Shown here piece by piece: positions 50,747-62,200 of a DNA stretch of 64,000 nucleotides (the first letter of the stretch is position 1; each line of letters opens with the position of its first letter). The DNA comes from Paramecium octaurelia (lineage: Eukaryota; Ciliophora; Oligohymenophorea; Peniculida; Parameciidae). Made by a program: the position numbers and the translations under genes. The stretch spans positions 261,311 through 325,310 of the forward strand of contig CAJJDP010000059.1 of the NCBI GenBank assembly GCA_905182995.1. The letters are read 5' to 3'. A model generated the notes under the pieces. It did not search any database. It had not been told where the DNA came from and worked only from the letters and a program-made list of their open reading frames with translations.

Positions 50747-51471
50747 ATGGGTAATAGTTGTTGCAACCATAATGAAATAAATTAATCATAGTTATAGAAA
50801 AATACTCAGGATTGACTCCATTCATGAAGTCTTTTGACAACTTTGATTCCTTTGATATGATGACTACCTTCTCTTGCCGATACAAAAATATACAACTATG
50901 AATGCAGTTTCAAAAATAGACTTGAGTACACTTAAATTAAGCACCAAAAAAAGATAAAGAAAACTATCTAATTGCAAAGAGTGAGGAAGTCAGTAAAAAT
51001 AACTTATGATGAAACAAGGTGAATGGAAATAATAATATCACTTTCTTAAAAAATTAGGTCAGGAATGCTAGAGATGTGTATGTTTAGGCTTAGATAAAAA
51101 TCATGATGGAATTTAAGCAAGTAGTTGTATTAAGGATTAAGGCATAAGCTGAAGAAAAAATGAATTAAATTTTAGATACTTTAGATCTAAATAATTCCAA
51201 TCTTATAGATTATTCAGAATTTAATATGGGAGCTATGAGAGTAGAAAATTTGGTATCAACTGAAAGGATTAAATAAGCATTTAGAATACTTGATATTGTA
51301 ATCTTTCTAATCAATACAGAATGAAGATGGCTTTATATTAAAGGAAGAATTAGAAGAAGTTATGGGATTCTTAGAAACTGAAATTTAGGAATAATTTTAA
51401 ATGATCAAGATTTGAACAAAGATGGAAAAATTTCAGAAGATGAATTTAGACCAAACCTCATTACTTTATGA
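50747..51471 (+). pseudogene. CDPK relic: acylated N-terminus and EF-hands, kinase domain missing
   Basis: ATG 50747 opens MGNSCCNHNE, a typical myristoyl/palmitoyl start of calcium-dependent protein kinases, but the frame meets TGA after 22 codons. Downstream are pieces of four EF-hands: LDKNHDGI, LDLNNSNLIDYSEFNMGAM, INEDGFILKEELEEV (after a 22-nt intron GTAATC...TACAG) and DLNKDGKISEDEF. The last is in another frame. Only about 250 bp lie between the start and the first EF-hand, far too little for the roughly 780-bp kinase domain. It is best read as an internally deleted, decayed CDPK. Confidence 0.65.
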
Positions 51472-52915
51472 AAATTGATGATAAATATTTAAATAATTTA
51501 CTCATATCTGCAAATAATTATAATGTATCCAATAGAATATGAATCATTCAATTTGAAATCAAAGATCAATATTTAATAATCAAACTTATAATTCATATAA
51601 CTCAATAAATTGATTTTTGTCACATTTGCAAATGTATTTTGTGTTTGCTTCCTATAATGCTAAATAGATTTGATTAACTATCTTATAATAGAATTATTAC
51701 ATAAATTTTCATTGTCTGTGTTTGTAAACAAACAAATCCATAGTTTATTTGTCATTTTAAAATTGAATAATTGTTATAATATCTTTTATAAATTTTGTCT
51801 TGATAAATCTACAATATGAACGAATGTATTTTAAGCAATTTTATCTCTTAATTCATCAGCTAAATAATCAAAAATCAAAACAGGTTATTAAGGATTATAA
51901 ATTTGTTTACTGAATATTTATTTAATTTTTTATACTTAAGGGTGATTTACGTCTTATATTTCCCATTTCTCCGTTATTAGAATATGTTAGTTAATCATGT
52001 CCTAAACTTCATAAGGAGATATTTAAATCAGCTCTAATAAGGGTTGTTTTTCCTATTCCAAAAATATTGGTTTGGCATGATGATTAAATAAATTTAAGGA
52101 GTCCAAGTAAATCCAAAATTGTTTTGGGGTATATGTATGAATTTTTATAGCAATTTTAATGATCTCATAATAGATTTTTTCATCATCCAAATATATCTTA
52201 GACATAAAATAGGGTAAATTGTCGCCTTTATTGTTTAAAATTTCTCGTTTTTTATATATTACTATCGCGATGTTAAAACTGAAAATGAAATATCTATCAT
52301 TTATCAAAATAGTGTTTTCTATTATCATTTAAGCTATTGGAAAGGAGGCCTTATTAATGCCTAAAGTAATGAACCATGGAATGGCATATAATTAAGGGGA
52401 TATGTCATGTAAAGTTAGTCTGTTGTACAATTCCATATCATGATATTTCAACAATAAATTGTAAACTGATAGTATTGATTAGATTCCTGAATAATGATCA
52501 TCAAAAAAATTAGTCATATATCTTTTAATAAATTCATTGAACATAGAATAGACAACCGATATATCCAAACCTGCTTTGATAAATATAATAAATGGGGCAG
52601 CAATTTCATGCAATCCTTATTTATAACATATATGATTTGAAATCACATAATATGTAAGTAGTTATTCAAGTTGAGTTTTCAAATTTTAATCAAGCAAGTT
52701 TCCTCTAGTCCTTATAACATCAAATCTGATAATATTTTATTATACTTTATTACTCTTTAATTTTATTAATTCAATTTAACACTTTAGATAGGATGGCTAA
52801 CTTTTAAATCAATATCCATCAATTGAGGCCACATTAATGCTCTAGTATAAAGGAAGTTTGCCTTTGATATTATTTCAGAATTCATCTTTTTAGAATTATC
52901 ACTTTGAGATCTCAT
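51405..52915 (-). CDS. TBC (Rab-GAP) protein with a C-terminal rhodanese-like region
   Basis: A 20-nt intron (GTATAATAAAATATTATCAG on the minus strand, near 52.75 kb) leaves exactly 496 residues. TBC landmarks: RALMWPQLMDID, IKFDVIRTRGN, LLTYYVISNHICYKQGLHEI, AAPFIIFIKAGLD, LYAIPWFITL, TPKQFWIYLDSLNLF. The usual catalytic Arg in the IxxDxxR motif is kept (FDVIRT). The last 170 residues (PVLIFDYLADELRDKIAQ ... WICLFTNTDNENL) look like a rhodanese fold, as in TBCK, but no kinase-like domain precedes. It activates GTP hydrolysis on Rabs if active. Its 3' 67 bp overlap the convergent CDPK relic. Confidence 0.72.
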
Positions 52916-53124
52916 TTATAATTTATTATTATTTTATTTCTAAAGTCAAAGTTAATAATTTATTATCCTAATATTTTTTTTCTTAATTATTTTAAACTGT
53001 CAAATTAACATAAATCATAGAGAAGTGAGAAGCATTTTGCCAAATACTGAATTATTATGAATTAAAAGCAAACTTAAATCGAAAATTATTTTTTATGATA
53101 ATGAATTCAATTGAAATATTTTAA

Positions 53125-53736
53125 TCATATTCTTGTTTATCTTTTTCTTATAAAATTTCTCCTTATTTCGTTATCAACAAACATATAGTGATTTCTAGCA
53201 GAGATTTAATGAGAATAAACGAAACTCTTTTCCTCCTTAATATCCTTAGTTGCAAAATCTATATACTCATTAATGTTCTTAAAGTGATGTTTAATTAAAG
53301 TTTTCCAATTTGTATTTGTTATATGATTTTTTTATTCCAAATTTTCTAGCAATAAAGCAAACTTTGATTCTTATTCTTATAATCTATTTTTTTCTTTCGA
53401 AAACGAATCTTGGATATGTTAAAATGTTTTTAGAACTCCTTCTTCAAATGTACTAATGTCTGATATCAAACTATTTAGCCTGCTGTTTTTAGTTTATTTT
53501 TTCACTAAAACACTTTTAGAGCATTAATACTGATGCTGCTTTGAAAGACTTGGAGAGCGAAATTAATTCAAATAGATTTCATGCTCCAATGGCGGCAATT
53601 TTACTTAGGCTTGAAGGTGGTCAACGAATAATTAAACATCTTGTTTTGATTTAAATGTCGTTTTTTATTTAAATGGCGTGCCATTTTTTTATCTTTTGTG
53701 ATTAAAGCAGATTTCCGCATATGTGTCATCAAGCAT
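53125..53736 (-). CDS. Unknown coiled-coil protein, 203 residues
   Basis: Single intronless frame from ATG 53736 (MLDDTYAEICFNHKRQKNG) to TGA 53125-53127. The first half is polar (VKLPPLEHEIYLNQFRSPS). The second half is a likely coiled coil (FQHIQDSFSKEKNRLQEQE; LLLENLEQKNHITNTNW). It ends in a basic tail (EIRRNFIRKRQTRI). No family recognised. It lies 210 bp upstream of the TBC gene on the same strand. Confidence 0.68.
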
Positions 53737-54040
53737 TTTAGTAATTTCCAATATTTTTATAACTATTCATTTTATCTAATTATTTATGAATACAATAATT
53801 AAATAAAACTTTAAGAAAATGACAGGTTGAATTGTTAACCTTCTTATTAAATTCTTCTTAACATACTCTCAAAGATAAGAGTTAATGTTATGTAATTTTA
53901 GAAGTCACAGTTATTAACATTAATAATATCTATTCAATATATATTTAGTGTTCCAATTAAAATGCAATTCAATAATCTTTAAGACTCATAAAGAATTTAA
54001 TGATAAGTTTATTATCAATCCAATTTTTAAATTAATCTCC

Positions 54041-55294
54041 TCAACTCATTATTATAAATCCTTAGGAAATAGTAAGATAATTCGAGGGTTTTGAAATTAG
54101 TTATTACTAAAATCGTATTCTATCGACCTTTCTATCTCTATAATTAAAAAAATTAAATATTTTTTTCTCTTTAAAGCTCATTTAATTGAAAATAATTTAC
54201 TAATCAAAGAATGCAATTTATTTTGTTTATTTTATGTGCAATTAGTCAATCTTTTTGGATTCATTCTTTATTTCTTTAATTTAGCTATCACTAGAAAATG
54301 ATCTAATTCTTGTTTAATGGCATATGAATGAATCATTTTTCATTATTTTTAGCTATTCATTAAAAAATTGAGTTTATCTTCTATTCAATTGAATTTAAGT
54401 GGGTAATTAATTTAAAACTCCAGTTTGAATTAACTATTAAGTAGGTCTGCCAATATCAAAGCTTCTTTTTTAAGCAATATAATCTAAATTAAGTTCATTT
54501 AAACTAAGTTAAACTAATTAGGGTAATTTTTGTTCAAAAATATTTTTTGTATTTTTATTTTTTTCCATAACATATTAAGTTTTTACAGATTGAGATGTTT
54601 TTCTTGTAATAATACTGTAATTTTATTCGTGATTGAACCTAGGAGTAAGGTATTAATGATGTCCAGTATTGTTTAAATATAATTTACTAAATTATGTTTT
54701 ATTAAATTAAACTTTAACTACGACAGCAGGAGATGATTCACAAGAAGAATCAAATTAATCCTAATATTTTAGATTTTATTACAAATTTCTTATCAATGAT
54801 TTCATGATATTTTAATAATTGATCCATTAATGAATAAAAACTTTTTTTTTATTCTGGAATGCAAGATTTTTGTTTTAAGATATGATTTAAGTTTCTCTTT
54901 TTTTGAGTAGAAGATTGATTCTTCTCTCAAATCTGGCTCTAATTTGTAATGGGGACTTCATATCATTGGTCACAATTAGTTTTGGATCTCTTATGAGAGA
55001 TTTTGAGAATGGTTGACCACTTCTACTCTATGATGGTGATAGTGTTTCATGTGATTAGATTTTTGTGTAAATTCTAATTAGATTTTAATTATACTAGACT
55101 GTAATTTTTATCTGTCTTCTTTTTTTTCTTTAGGACTGCTGCCTCTTTTGAATGCTAAAAGTCTTAAATTGAAAGAGTCAGATTGTGAAGCCTTTTTTAT
55201 TTTGAACCAATAAATTCAAATTGACTGACTATCCTAATTACGCTGCTTTTGACTGGGGACTCACGGATGCTAGGATTTGTGATTGAAATAGCAT
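54041..55294 (-). CDS. Unknown basic, Gln/Ser-rich protein, 397 residues
   Basis: Introns 55192-55225 (34 nt) and 55074-55099 (26 nt) leave exactly 397 residues. ATG 55294 opens MLFQSQILASVSPQSKAAQ, then SQSDSFNLRLLAFKRGSSPK. The middle is Lys/Gln-rich and lacks a clear domain (ARFERRINLLLKKRETQ; FDSSCESSPAVVVKVQFNK). Repeated Ser-Phe/Arg-Ser patches (RSFSSDSQIKE) look like phosphorylation-prone disordered sequence. Stop at 54041-54043. The string GCATCGGTAGTATAGT at the 5' end looks like a tRNA start but is part of this gene. Confidence 0.62.
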
Positions 55295-55963
55295 CGGTAG
55301 TATAGTTCAAATGAATTTAGATATGTTTTGGTTAGAATTTAAATTATTTATTATTGTTTGATATTGCTGAATCATGCTTCCATCCATTGCAAATAGCATG
55401 TTATGAACTAACTATCTCTAGTGTATAGTTATTTCTTGAGAGGATCTGAAACACTCAATACTTATTCAAGCTCATTTTATATAAATAAATGTTATAATAT
55501 TACAATATATAAATGTTAAAAGTTTATAAAGATATAAAAAATTAAAGATTATTTGATTCTATAATAAAAAATAGTGGTTCAAAACGAAAGCTGAAATTGG
55601 TTTATACTATATCAAATTTTTCAGATTTAGATTATCTTCTTGCAAACAATCGAAATTAAGAAGTATTTGGCATATTTCGATTCGAATTAAGTTTTGGTAA
55701 TTAACTACTTTATTGATTAACTAAGAATAAGGAATTTGATGGTAACTTATAAGACTTTGAAGACCAAGTTTGACAACATCTGGATTCTGAAAATATCAAC
55801 TTTTATCCTCTCTCCTTTAAATTGATTTTTAACATTAAATTTATAATTTTAGATATCTAGTTTAGATTGTAATTTAGTTCTATATTATTCTTTTGATATT
55901 GATATCGAATATTTTGTGATATGAAATCAATTGCAATCTTCAGAGTAATATTTATAATTAATT
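55295..55963. other. Divergent intergenic region
   Basis: About 670 bp between divergent starts, A+T rich, no gene recognised. Confidence 0.45.
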
Positions 55964-56938
55964 ATGAGTGTAATTAAAGGTATTGCAAGGGCAAATTTGA
56001 AATTAGTAGAGCTAGTTCACATTCATGGAAAAATGTATAGGAATAAATTATGAATTTTGAAAGAATCATTTCTGAACACGCTAATAATTAGATGTATTTG
56101 ATTAGATAGAAAACATGATAAATAATGGTTATTTTAAGACACAAGATTATATGAAATTCCTAGACCATCTAGATACAAAGATTTATATGAAAGAGAATTG
56201 AAAAGAAAGAATGATAGAAGAACAATTGCATTCTTTTGTAAATATGTTATGGCTGAAGAGAATGTTATAATACCTATGAAATGAGTCGATATATAAATAT
56301 ATTAAAAATATAATGTAAAATTAAGACAGTTTATTCTTTTAGAGTCAACTCTATGTGGCAGAATTGTGTGAGCCCATAAGTTTAATAGAATTTGTATTGG
56401 AAGATGTAAAACCAAAACAGGAAAAATAATAAAGATTGTCACCAGTCATTTAAGTTTCAGATAGAAAAGAAAAATTGAAAACACAAAATGAAAAGAGTAT
56501 AGATTTGTTGAAATAATATAGATAGTCAATCCATCCAAATCTAATGTGCCTCATACATAATAAAGTAGAAAGAGTATTTCAGAAATTACTTGTAAAGGAA
56601 AAAAGTGGATTATTAAGAAATTAAATGAAGAAAACTAACCTAAGTAAGTAGTAACTTGTTTACCTAATTTGCCTAAACCTATTTAGAATTAAGGAAAGCT
56701 ATTTTCAAACACTGCTTCGAGACAGATGAAACAGAGACTCAATAAATTTATAGTGGATCAGAATAAGAATCAATTCCTACTCCAGAACGATATTTTACAA
56801 GGATAAAACTCTTCATTGTCTCATTTAAGTAATATTAATTAAGTAATTGTATTAGTTAGATTAAAATCAGACTCTCCAAAATAACTCCCGATTTATGATG
56901 TTAATTTTTTGTAGAACTTTTAATAATTGTTTTCTTGA
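55964..56938 (+). CDS. Unknown protein with several introns and one in-frame TGA
   Basis: ATG 55964; first introns are 27 and 29 nt. Open segments: DTRLYEIPRPSRYKDLYERE, RRTIAFFCKYVMAEENVI, then, after an intron ending TTCTTTTAG, QLYVAELCEPISLIEFVLED, and after a 29-nt intron, INPSKSNVPHTQQSRKSIS, LPNLPKPIQNQGKLFSN, RLNKFIVDQNKNQFLLQND, to TGA 56936-56938. One TGA after VIIPMK is in frame and was not removed by any normal intron. Basic and disordered in its second half. No family recognised. Confidence 0.5.
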
Positions 56939-57171
56939 TACTGAGTATATATATATACATGGTCATAAATATGTTGTATATTTTATATTAGTATGTTAAT
57001 TATCAAACAATCACAATCAAATATTACACTTTTCAAGTTCTTCAATTAGTTTTTGATTTTAAATGAAATAATAATTAATGTGAAAATATTATGTATAAGT
57101 TAAATATTATTATCAAATCAATGACAATTAGGAAGATTGATCTTAGGATAATATTAAGATAATACCAGTAA

Positions 57172-58617
57172 TCATTTTAAAAAGTAAGTGACTTCGAGAT
57201 TCTTTAAGTCTAAGTTAGGTCCATCATCATTGGCCATATCCAAATCGTAATCATCATTAGATTGTCGAAATTTTCTATTTTCTTTGTGTTCCTAACTTTG
57301 CTTAAAGGAGGTGTAAGATTTCGAATCTTTTCTTTTTGTGAATTAGTTAGGATTGTTATTAATTTAAGGTTGAGATTTAACTTGAATTAAAGTGTGATTG
57401 CTAATTTAATAATTATTTTATTTGCTTGTAGCTTAACTCTAAGGTTCAATAGATGTGTTTTTTTACAATTAGAGTTCATCCTATTATTTGTAAGTAGAAT
57501 GATCAAAGTATTTTTCGTGTAATTATTTCATGAATTTAACATTGTGTTGATTCTCTTATTCTAAATGGAAAACTTCTCTTTCCTCATCAACCGGAGGAAC
57601 AAAGTCTTTTTCCGATTATAATCTAATGTTTGGAATGGAATGGGGATCAATTAGGATATCTTGCGTTTGCATTTCCATCTATTTAATTTCCCAATCATAA
57701 AGTTGATGGTCATAATCTTAGGGTTATTTTTCAAATAGATTTCTCAAATGAGAATAATTGGGCTATTGCTGAAACAATAATGACTTCACATGCTAGAAGT
57801 AATGTATAAAACACTTGAAATTATTATTTAACAAAATGAATACTTTTGGCAAGTTGAAACAAAGAGAAATGAGTGGAATTCCCGTTTTAACTTATAGTAT
57901 TTGATCTTACTTATCATCTTTATCGATAGCCTTGACATTAGACCATGGAAACTCTCCTCTAACGAAGTAAATTAACATGTAACCTAAACTTTCCAAATCA
58001 TCTCTCCTTGATTGTTCCATTCCTGAACAATCTAATTATTCTTACATTGTAATGTATGAATGCTTGCATAATGGGCTGTTCCAATAACTCCTGTTTTTTA
58101 AGAAAATTCGATATGTCTTCTCTAGAAATAAGAAAGTTTTCAGGCTTGATGTCTCGATGTATAAAATTCATACTATGAAATACTTAATTTTTATATAATA
58201 AACAACCTTCCAAGCGATCAATTAGTTGGATTGCCAATTACAATGTGGTTTGCAGGGAAAATTTACCTCCGATTTTCTTTAACAAAACCTCAAGATTCTC
58301 TCCCAATAATGTACTCATATAATATGAGTATTATTGATCTTTTCCATGATTAATTAGTTCTGGAAAACCTAAAATAAATATAATAGAAGCAAAATCAGAA
58401 TACCATTTATTCCTTTCAATTGTTTCAATATTAAAATTTCCCTATTCATCATTCTCAATTGCAAATTACGATTCTCAAATTTAGTCGCACAATATTCTTT
58501 CTCATCCAAATCAAATGTTAAATAAACGATTCCGAAACTTCCACTACCAATTTTCTTCAACAATTTGAATCTTTGATCAATGATCAAGCCAGGTTATAAA
58601 CAATTATTCTAATCCAT
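57172..58617 (-). pseudogene. CK1-family protein kinase, probably inactive: DFG segment deleted
   Basis: ATG 58617; N-lobe FKLLKKIGSGSFGIVYL, Lys in CATKFE, catalytic loop FIHRDIKPENFLISRED. The next expected block (about 20-25 residues with DFG) is missing: the text jumps, out of frame, to EFSQKTGVIGTAHYASIHT. Normal CK1 resumes with [19 protein letters not shown] and NYSHLRNLFE. A second fault lies at the next splice, where T+GA makes TGA in place of the expected Gly. Introns of 35, 24, 23 and 30 nt are otherwise sound. The acidic C-terminal tail (LDMANDDGPNLDLKNLE) runs to TGA 57172-57174. It could still be expressed as a short N-terminal fragment. Confidence 0.75.
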
Positions 58618-58733
58618 TTTATTAACAAATTTAATATGTTAAACAATTAAATAACTATAAGGCTAAATCAACTCCAAATAGATAAGCAGCTCTTCGTTGA
58701 TTTTCATATTCCATTCCAAATGTTATCCTCCAA

Positions 58734-58757
58734 TCGATACGATATCGATACGATATG
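58734..58757. repeat. Short palindromic tandem (CGATACGATAT)
   Basis: TCGATACGATA is directly repeated with overlap and each unit is partly self-complementary. It lies between the CK1-like start and the next plus-strand ORF, a position suited to a promoter element, but only this one instance is seen. Confidence 0.4.
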
Positions 58758-58889
58758 GATCAATCCGATATCAAAAGATTAAGCGAATGACAAGGAAATC
58801 AAACATCTAATTAGCTAATTCAATTACAATTCTGAAGCAAGATTTACATATGCTGAGTCTTCAATTCCTGAAAGTTGAATAACAACAAC

Positions 58890-59393
58890 CATGTCAGAGA
58901 AGTCCTTATCAAACTCTTACAACTAATTTTAAGTAAATTCATTGTGTTTTCCATAGATTATAGTAATGTTTAAAAGAATCAAAGAAGATAGCACTTTCAA
59001 TCCCACTAAATTATTTAATTAAATTGATTAGTTTGCCAAAGGCTACATTACACACAGAATAAAATAAATTGACAAAATTTATAGCAAAGTAAACCTGCTC
59101 TTTATTTCTAAATTCCAGAATAAGATTCTATTTGTTTTATTAAAGATTATACCCAAAAGAAATAAATCTATAATCATAAAGTCATTTTGTTTATAACCCC
59201 TCTCATAAACTTGTAGTTTTGAGAATACATCTAATAAAAATTTCCTTATACATATTGGTCTTATCTCTTAAGTGATTGCATTGATTTTTTAGGTCCTTTA
59301 TTCATAATGTTGGAGTTTATTCAGAAAATAAATGCTATTATTCACTACTTACATTCCGTTTCTCTTATTTCAACCAATTATTCAAACCAGCCT
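58890..59393 (+). CDS. Open frame of unknown type running into the inverted duplication
   Basis: From ATG 58890 (MSEKSLSNSYNQFQ), with a 24-nt intron GTAAATTC...CCATAG, the frame continues IIVMFKRIKEDSTFNPTKLF, FAKGYITHRIKQIDKIY, then several hydrophobic stretches (LIHIGLISQVIALIF; LLFTTYIPFLLF) to TGA near 59393. A membrane protein is possible. From 59059 onward the DNA is repeated in reverse at 61217 and below, so only this copy is joined to the 5' part. The real 3' exons are uncertain. Confidence 0.4.
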
Positions 59394-59843
59394 ATTCTAA
59401 TGAATTACTTAATATTTGGCCAATAATTTGTTGTAAGGATGGTTGCTTTTTAAATTTTGGAATAAAATTTATTACAGTAAATAATCTTAAGAATAAAGTA
59501 AATTTTCTCATAAAATGCAATCATTTTGAATATTGTAGAGAAATAAATAAAAAGAATCTGTTTTAGTATTTAATCAATCCCTGCTATTTAAGCGAAATCA
59601 AATAATTAATCAAAATAAATATGCCCATACAAAAACAATTTACATGAACCCTCCTCCTCTAAAAGTAATTCATCTCAAGAAGGAGTTTAACAAAATTCAG
59701 AGACAATAAATGATGAATTTTAAAGTAGTGCTAGCTATGATGAAAATCGATTAAATTAATTCTAGAGATGTGATTTATACATATGTAATTTTTTGACTAT
59801 AAATTTCAAATTCACAGTATGGTTTTCATATTTGTATAAGAAA
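59059..59843 (+). repeat. Inverted-duplication block A (785 bp)
   Basis: Reverse complement is found at 60433-61217. All stretches compared by eye were identical. The left edge falls inside an open reading frame. Confidence 0.85.
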
Positions 59844-60208
59844 CCTTAAAAGAATGCACAAATTTATCTACCGGCAGAATTTCTGAGAGTGATTTATTTT
59901 CAGCCTTCAAATCCTCACAAAACAACAATTAGCAGTATAATACAAAGATTTGATATAAATTCAAGAGAAGAAATATAAATAATCAAATAATGTTAGTAAA
60001 TCTAATAAAATCTACAAATGAGTGAGGAGAAAAATAGCCAACATAGACATTAACTAATAAAAAATATCAAAGAGAAAAACGAAGAAACCACACAAAAATA
60101 AAAGAATCATAGTAGTCTTCATGATTAATTATATTCTATGAGAACATAGCAAGATTTAAGTCTTAGGAGGAAAGGAGAGTATGGTATTCATAGCCAATCT
60201 TAATTATG
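59600..60208 (+). CDS. Unknown Ser/Gln-rich protein spanning the A-B junction
   Basis: A plus-strand frame reads CPYKNNLHEPSSSKSNSSQE, SASYDENRLNQFQRCDLYI, YLPAEFLRVIYFQPSNPHK, then Gln/Lys-rich text (MSEEKNSQHRHQLIKN) to TGA near 60208. It crosses the A-B border at 59842 without a break, so this junction is probably the native one. In the reversed copies its two parts are separated. The start codon and any 5' exons are not fixed. Function unknown. Confidence 0.45.
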
Positions 60209-60435
60209 ATCATTTATATGGACTATTTAATTTATTTATTTCGAAAATATTTCAAATAATAATATTTCTTTCTCTTTCTTAAAAGATGAAAAAGTATTAA
60301 ATACCTTAAGTAGAACATTTAATAATACGTTTAGTAAACTATATATATATATAGACTGCTTAAATCCAAAAGAAGCAAAAGAAGATATTATTTTACAGTT
60401 AGTAAAGTTAGTATTAAATCAAAAGCTTAACATTT
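59842..60435 (+). repeat. Inverted-duplication block B (594 bp)
   Basis: Reverse complement at 61218-61811. Block B overlaps block A by 2 bp at its left and block A' by 3 bp at its right, i.e. microhomology at the joints. Confidence 0.85.
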
Positions 60436-61217
60436 CTTATACAAATATGAAAACCATACTGTGAATTTGAAATTTATAGTCAAAAAATTACATATGTATA
60501 AATCACATCTCTAGAATTAATTTAATCGATTTTCATCATAGCTAGCACTACTTTAAAATTCATCATTTATTGTCTCTGAATTTTGTTAAACTCCTTCTTG
60601 AGATGAATTACTTTTAGAGGAGGAGGGTTCATGTAAATTGTTTTTGTATGGGCATATTTATTTTGATTAATTATTTGATTTCGCTTAAATAGCAGGGATT
60701 GATTAAATACTAAAACAGATTCTTTTTATTTATTTCTCTACAATATTCAAAATGATTGCATTTTATGAGAAAATTTACTTTATTCTTAAGATTATTTACT
60801 GTAATAAATTTTATTCCAAAATTTAAAAAGCAACCATCCTTACAACAAATTATTGGCCAAATATTAAGTAATTCATTAGAATAGGCTGGTTTGAATAATT
60901 GGTTGAAATAAGAGAAACGGAATGTAAGTAGTGAATAATAGCATTTATTTTCTGAATAAACTCCAACATTATGAATAAAGGACCTAAAAAATCAATGCAA
61001 TCACTTAAGAGATAAGACCAATATGTATAAGGAAATTTTTATTAGATGTATTCTCAAAACTACAAGTTTATGAGAGGGGTTATAAACAAAATGACTTTAT
61101 GATTATAGATTTATTTCTTTTGGGTATAATCTTTAATAAAACAAATAGAATCTTATTCTGGAATTTAGAAATAAAGAGCAGGTTTACTTTGCTATAAATT
61201 TTGTCAATTTATTTTAT
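60433..61217 (-). repeat. Inverted-duplication block A' (785 bp)
   Basis: Reverse complement of 59059-59843. Carries 5' pieces of the genes of block A on the minus strand, cut at both ends. Confidence 0.85.
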
Positions 61218-61811
61218 AAATGTTAAGCTTTTGATTTAATACTAACTTTACTAACTGTAAAATAATATCTTCTTTTGCTTCTTTTGGATTTAAGCAGTCT
61301 ATATATATATATAGTTTACTAAACGTATTATTAAATGTTCTACTTAAGGTATTTAATACTTTTTCATCTTTTAAGAAAGAGAAAGAAATATTATTATTTG
61401 AAATATTTTCGAAATAAATAAATTAAATAGTCCATATAAATGATCATAATTAAGATTGGCTATGAATACCATACTCTCCTTTCCTCCTAAGACTTAAATC
61501 TTGCTATGTTCTCATAGAATATAATTAATCATGAAGACTACTATGATTCTTTTATTTTTGTGTGGTTTCTTCGTTTTTCTCTTTGATATTTTTTATTAGT
61601 TAATGTCTATGTTGGCTATTTTTCTCCTCACTCATTTGTAGATTTTATTAGATTTACTAACATTATTTGATTATTTATATTTCTTCTCTTGAATTTATAT
61701 CAAATCTTTGTATTATACTGCTAATTGTTGTTTTGTGAGGATTTGAAGGCTGAAAATAAATCACTCTCAGAAATTCTGCCGGTAGATAAATTTGTGCATT
61801 CTTTTAAGGTT
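61218..61811 (-). repeat. Inverted-duplication block B' (594 bp)
   Basis: Reverse complement of 59842-60435. Carries the 3' part of the Ser/Gln-rich gene on the minus strand, now without its 5' part. Confidence 0.85.
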
Positions 61812-62034
61812 ATCATTTCTATAATTTTTATATATCCTTATTGTTTGTCATCCTCATTTCAATTTATATTATCTTCCCTATTGTTTCTATTATACTAATC
61901 CTATGAAGATCTCAAAATTATGAGATGATATACTTGAATTATATTTGATTAAATCCAAGTCCTTCATTATTTCTTGAGTTTCTTTAATCTTGCTATTTCT
62001 AGTATTGATTACTTTGTATCTGCTTTTTTTTGAG

Positions 62035-62092
62035 AATAGCTGATCCTACAATAGGTGCAACATATGCTACATTATTATTATTATTGAAGATA
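62035..62092 (+). pseudogene. SLC33-like scrap (RIADPTIGATYATLL)
   Basis: About 55 bp nearly identical to 20165-20210 in the larger SLC33 relic, encoding FLRIADPTIGATYATLL. No other part of the transporter is seen next to it. Confidence 0.5.
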
Positions 62093-62200
62093 TTTCAACA
62101 ATATCCAAAAACTACTTTGAACAAAATTTTACAAGCTCGTGTTTTAAATTAAGTAATAGAAAATTATTGTAATATCATTAATAATTATTTTTAAAAAAAA

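Noticed and set aside
55290-55310. GCATCGGTAGTATAGT looks like the 5' end of a tRNA (acceptor plus A-box)
   Set aside because: No matching B-box, T-arm or complementary acceptor 3' end follows, and the minus strand is the start of an intact gene model.
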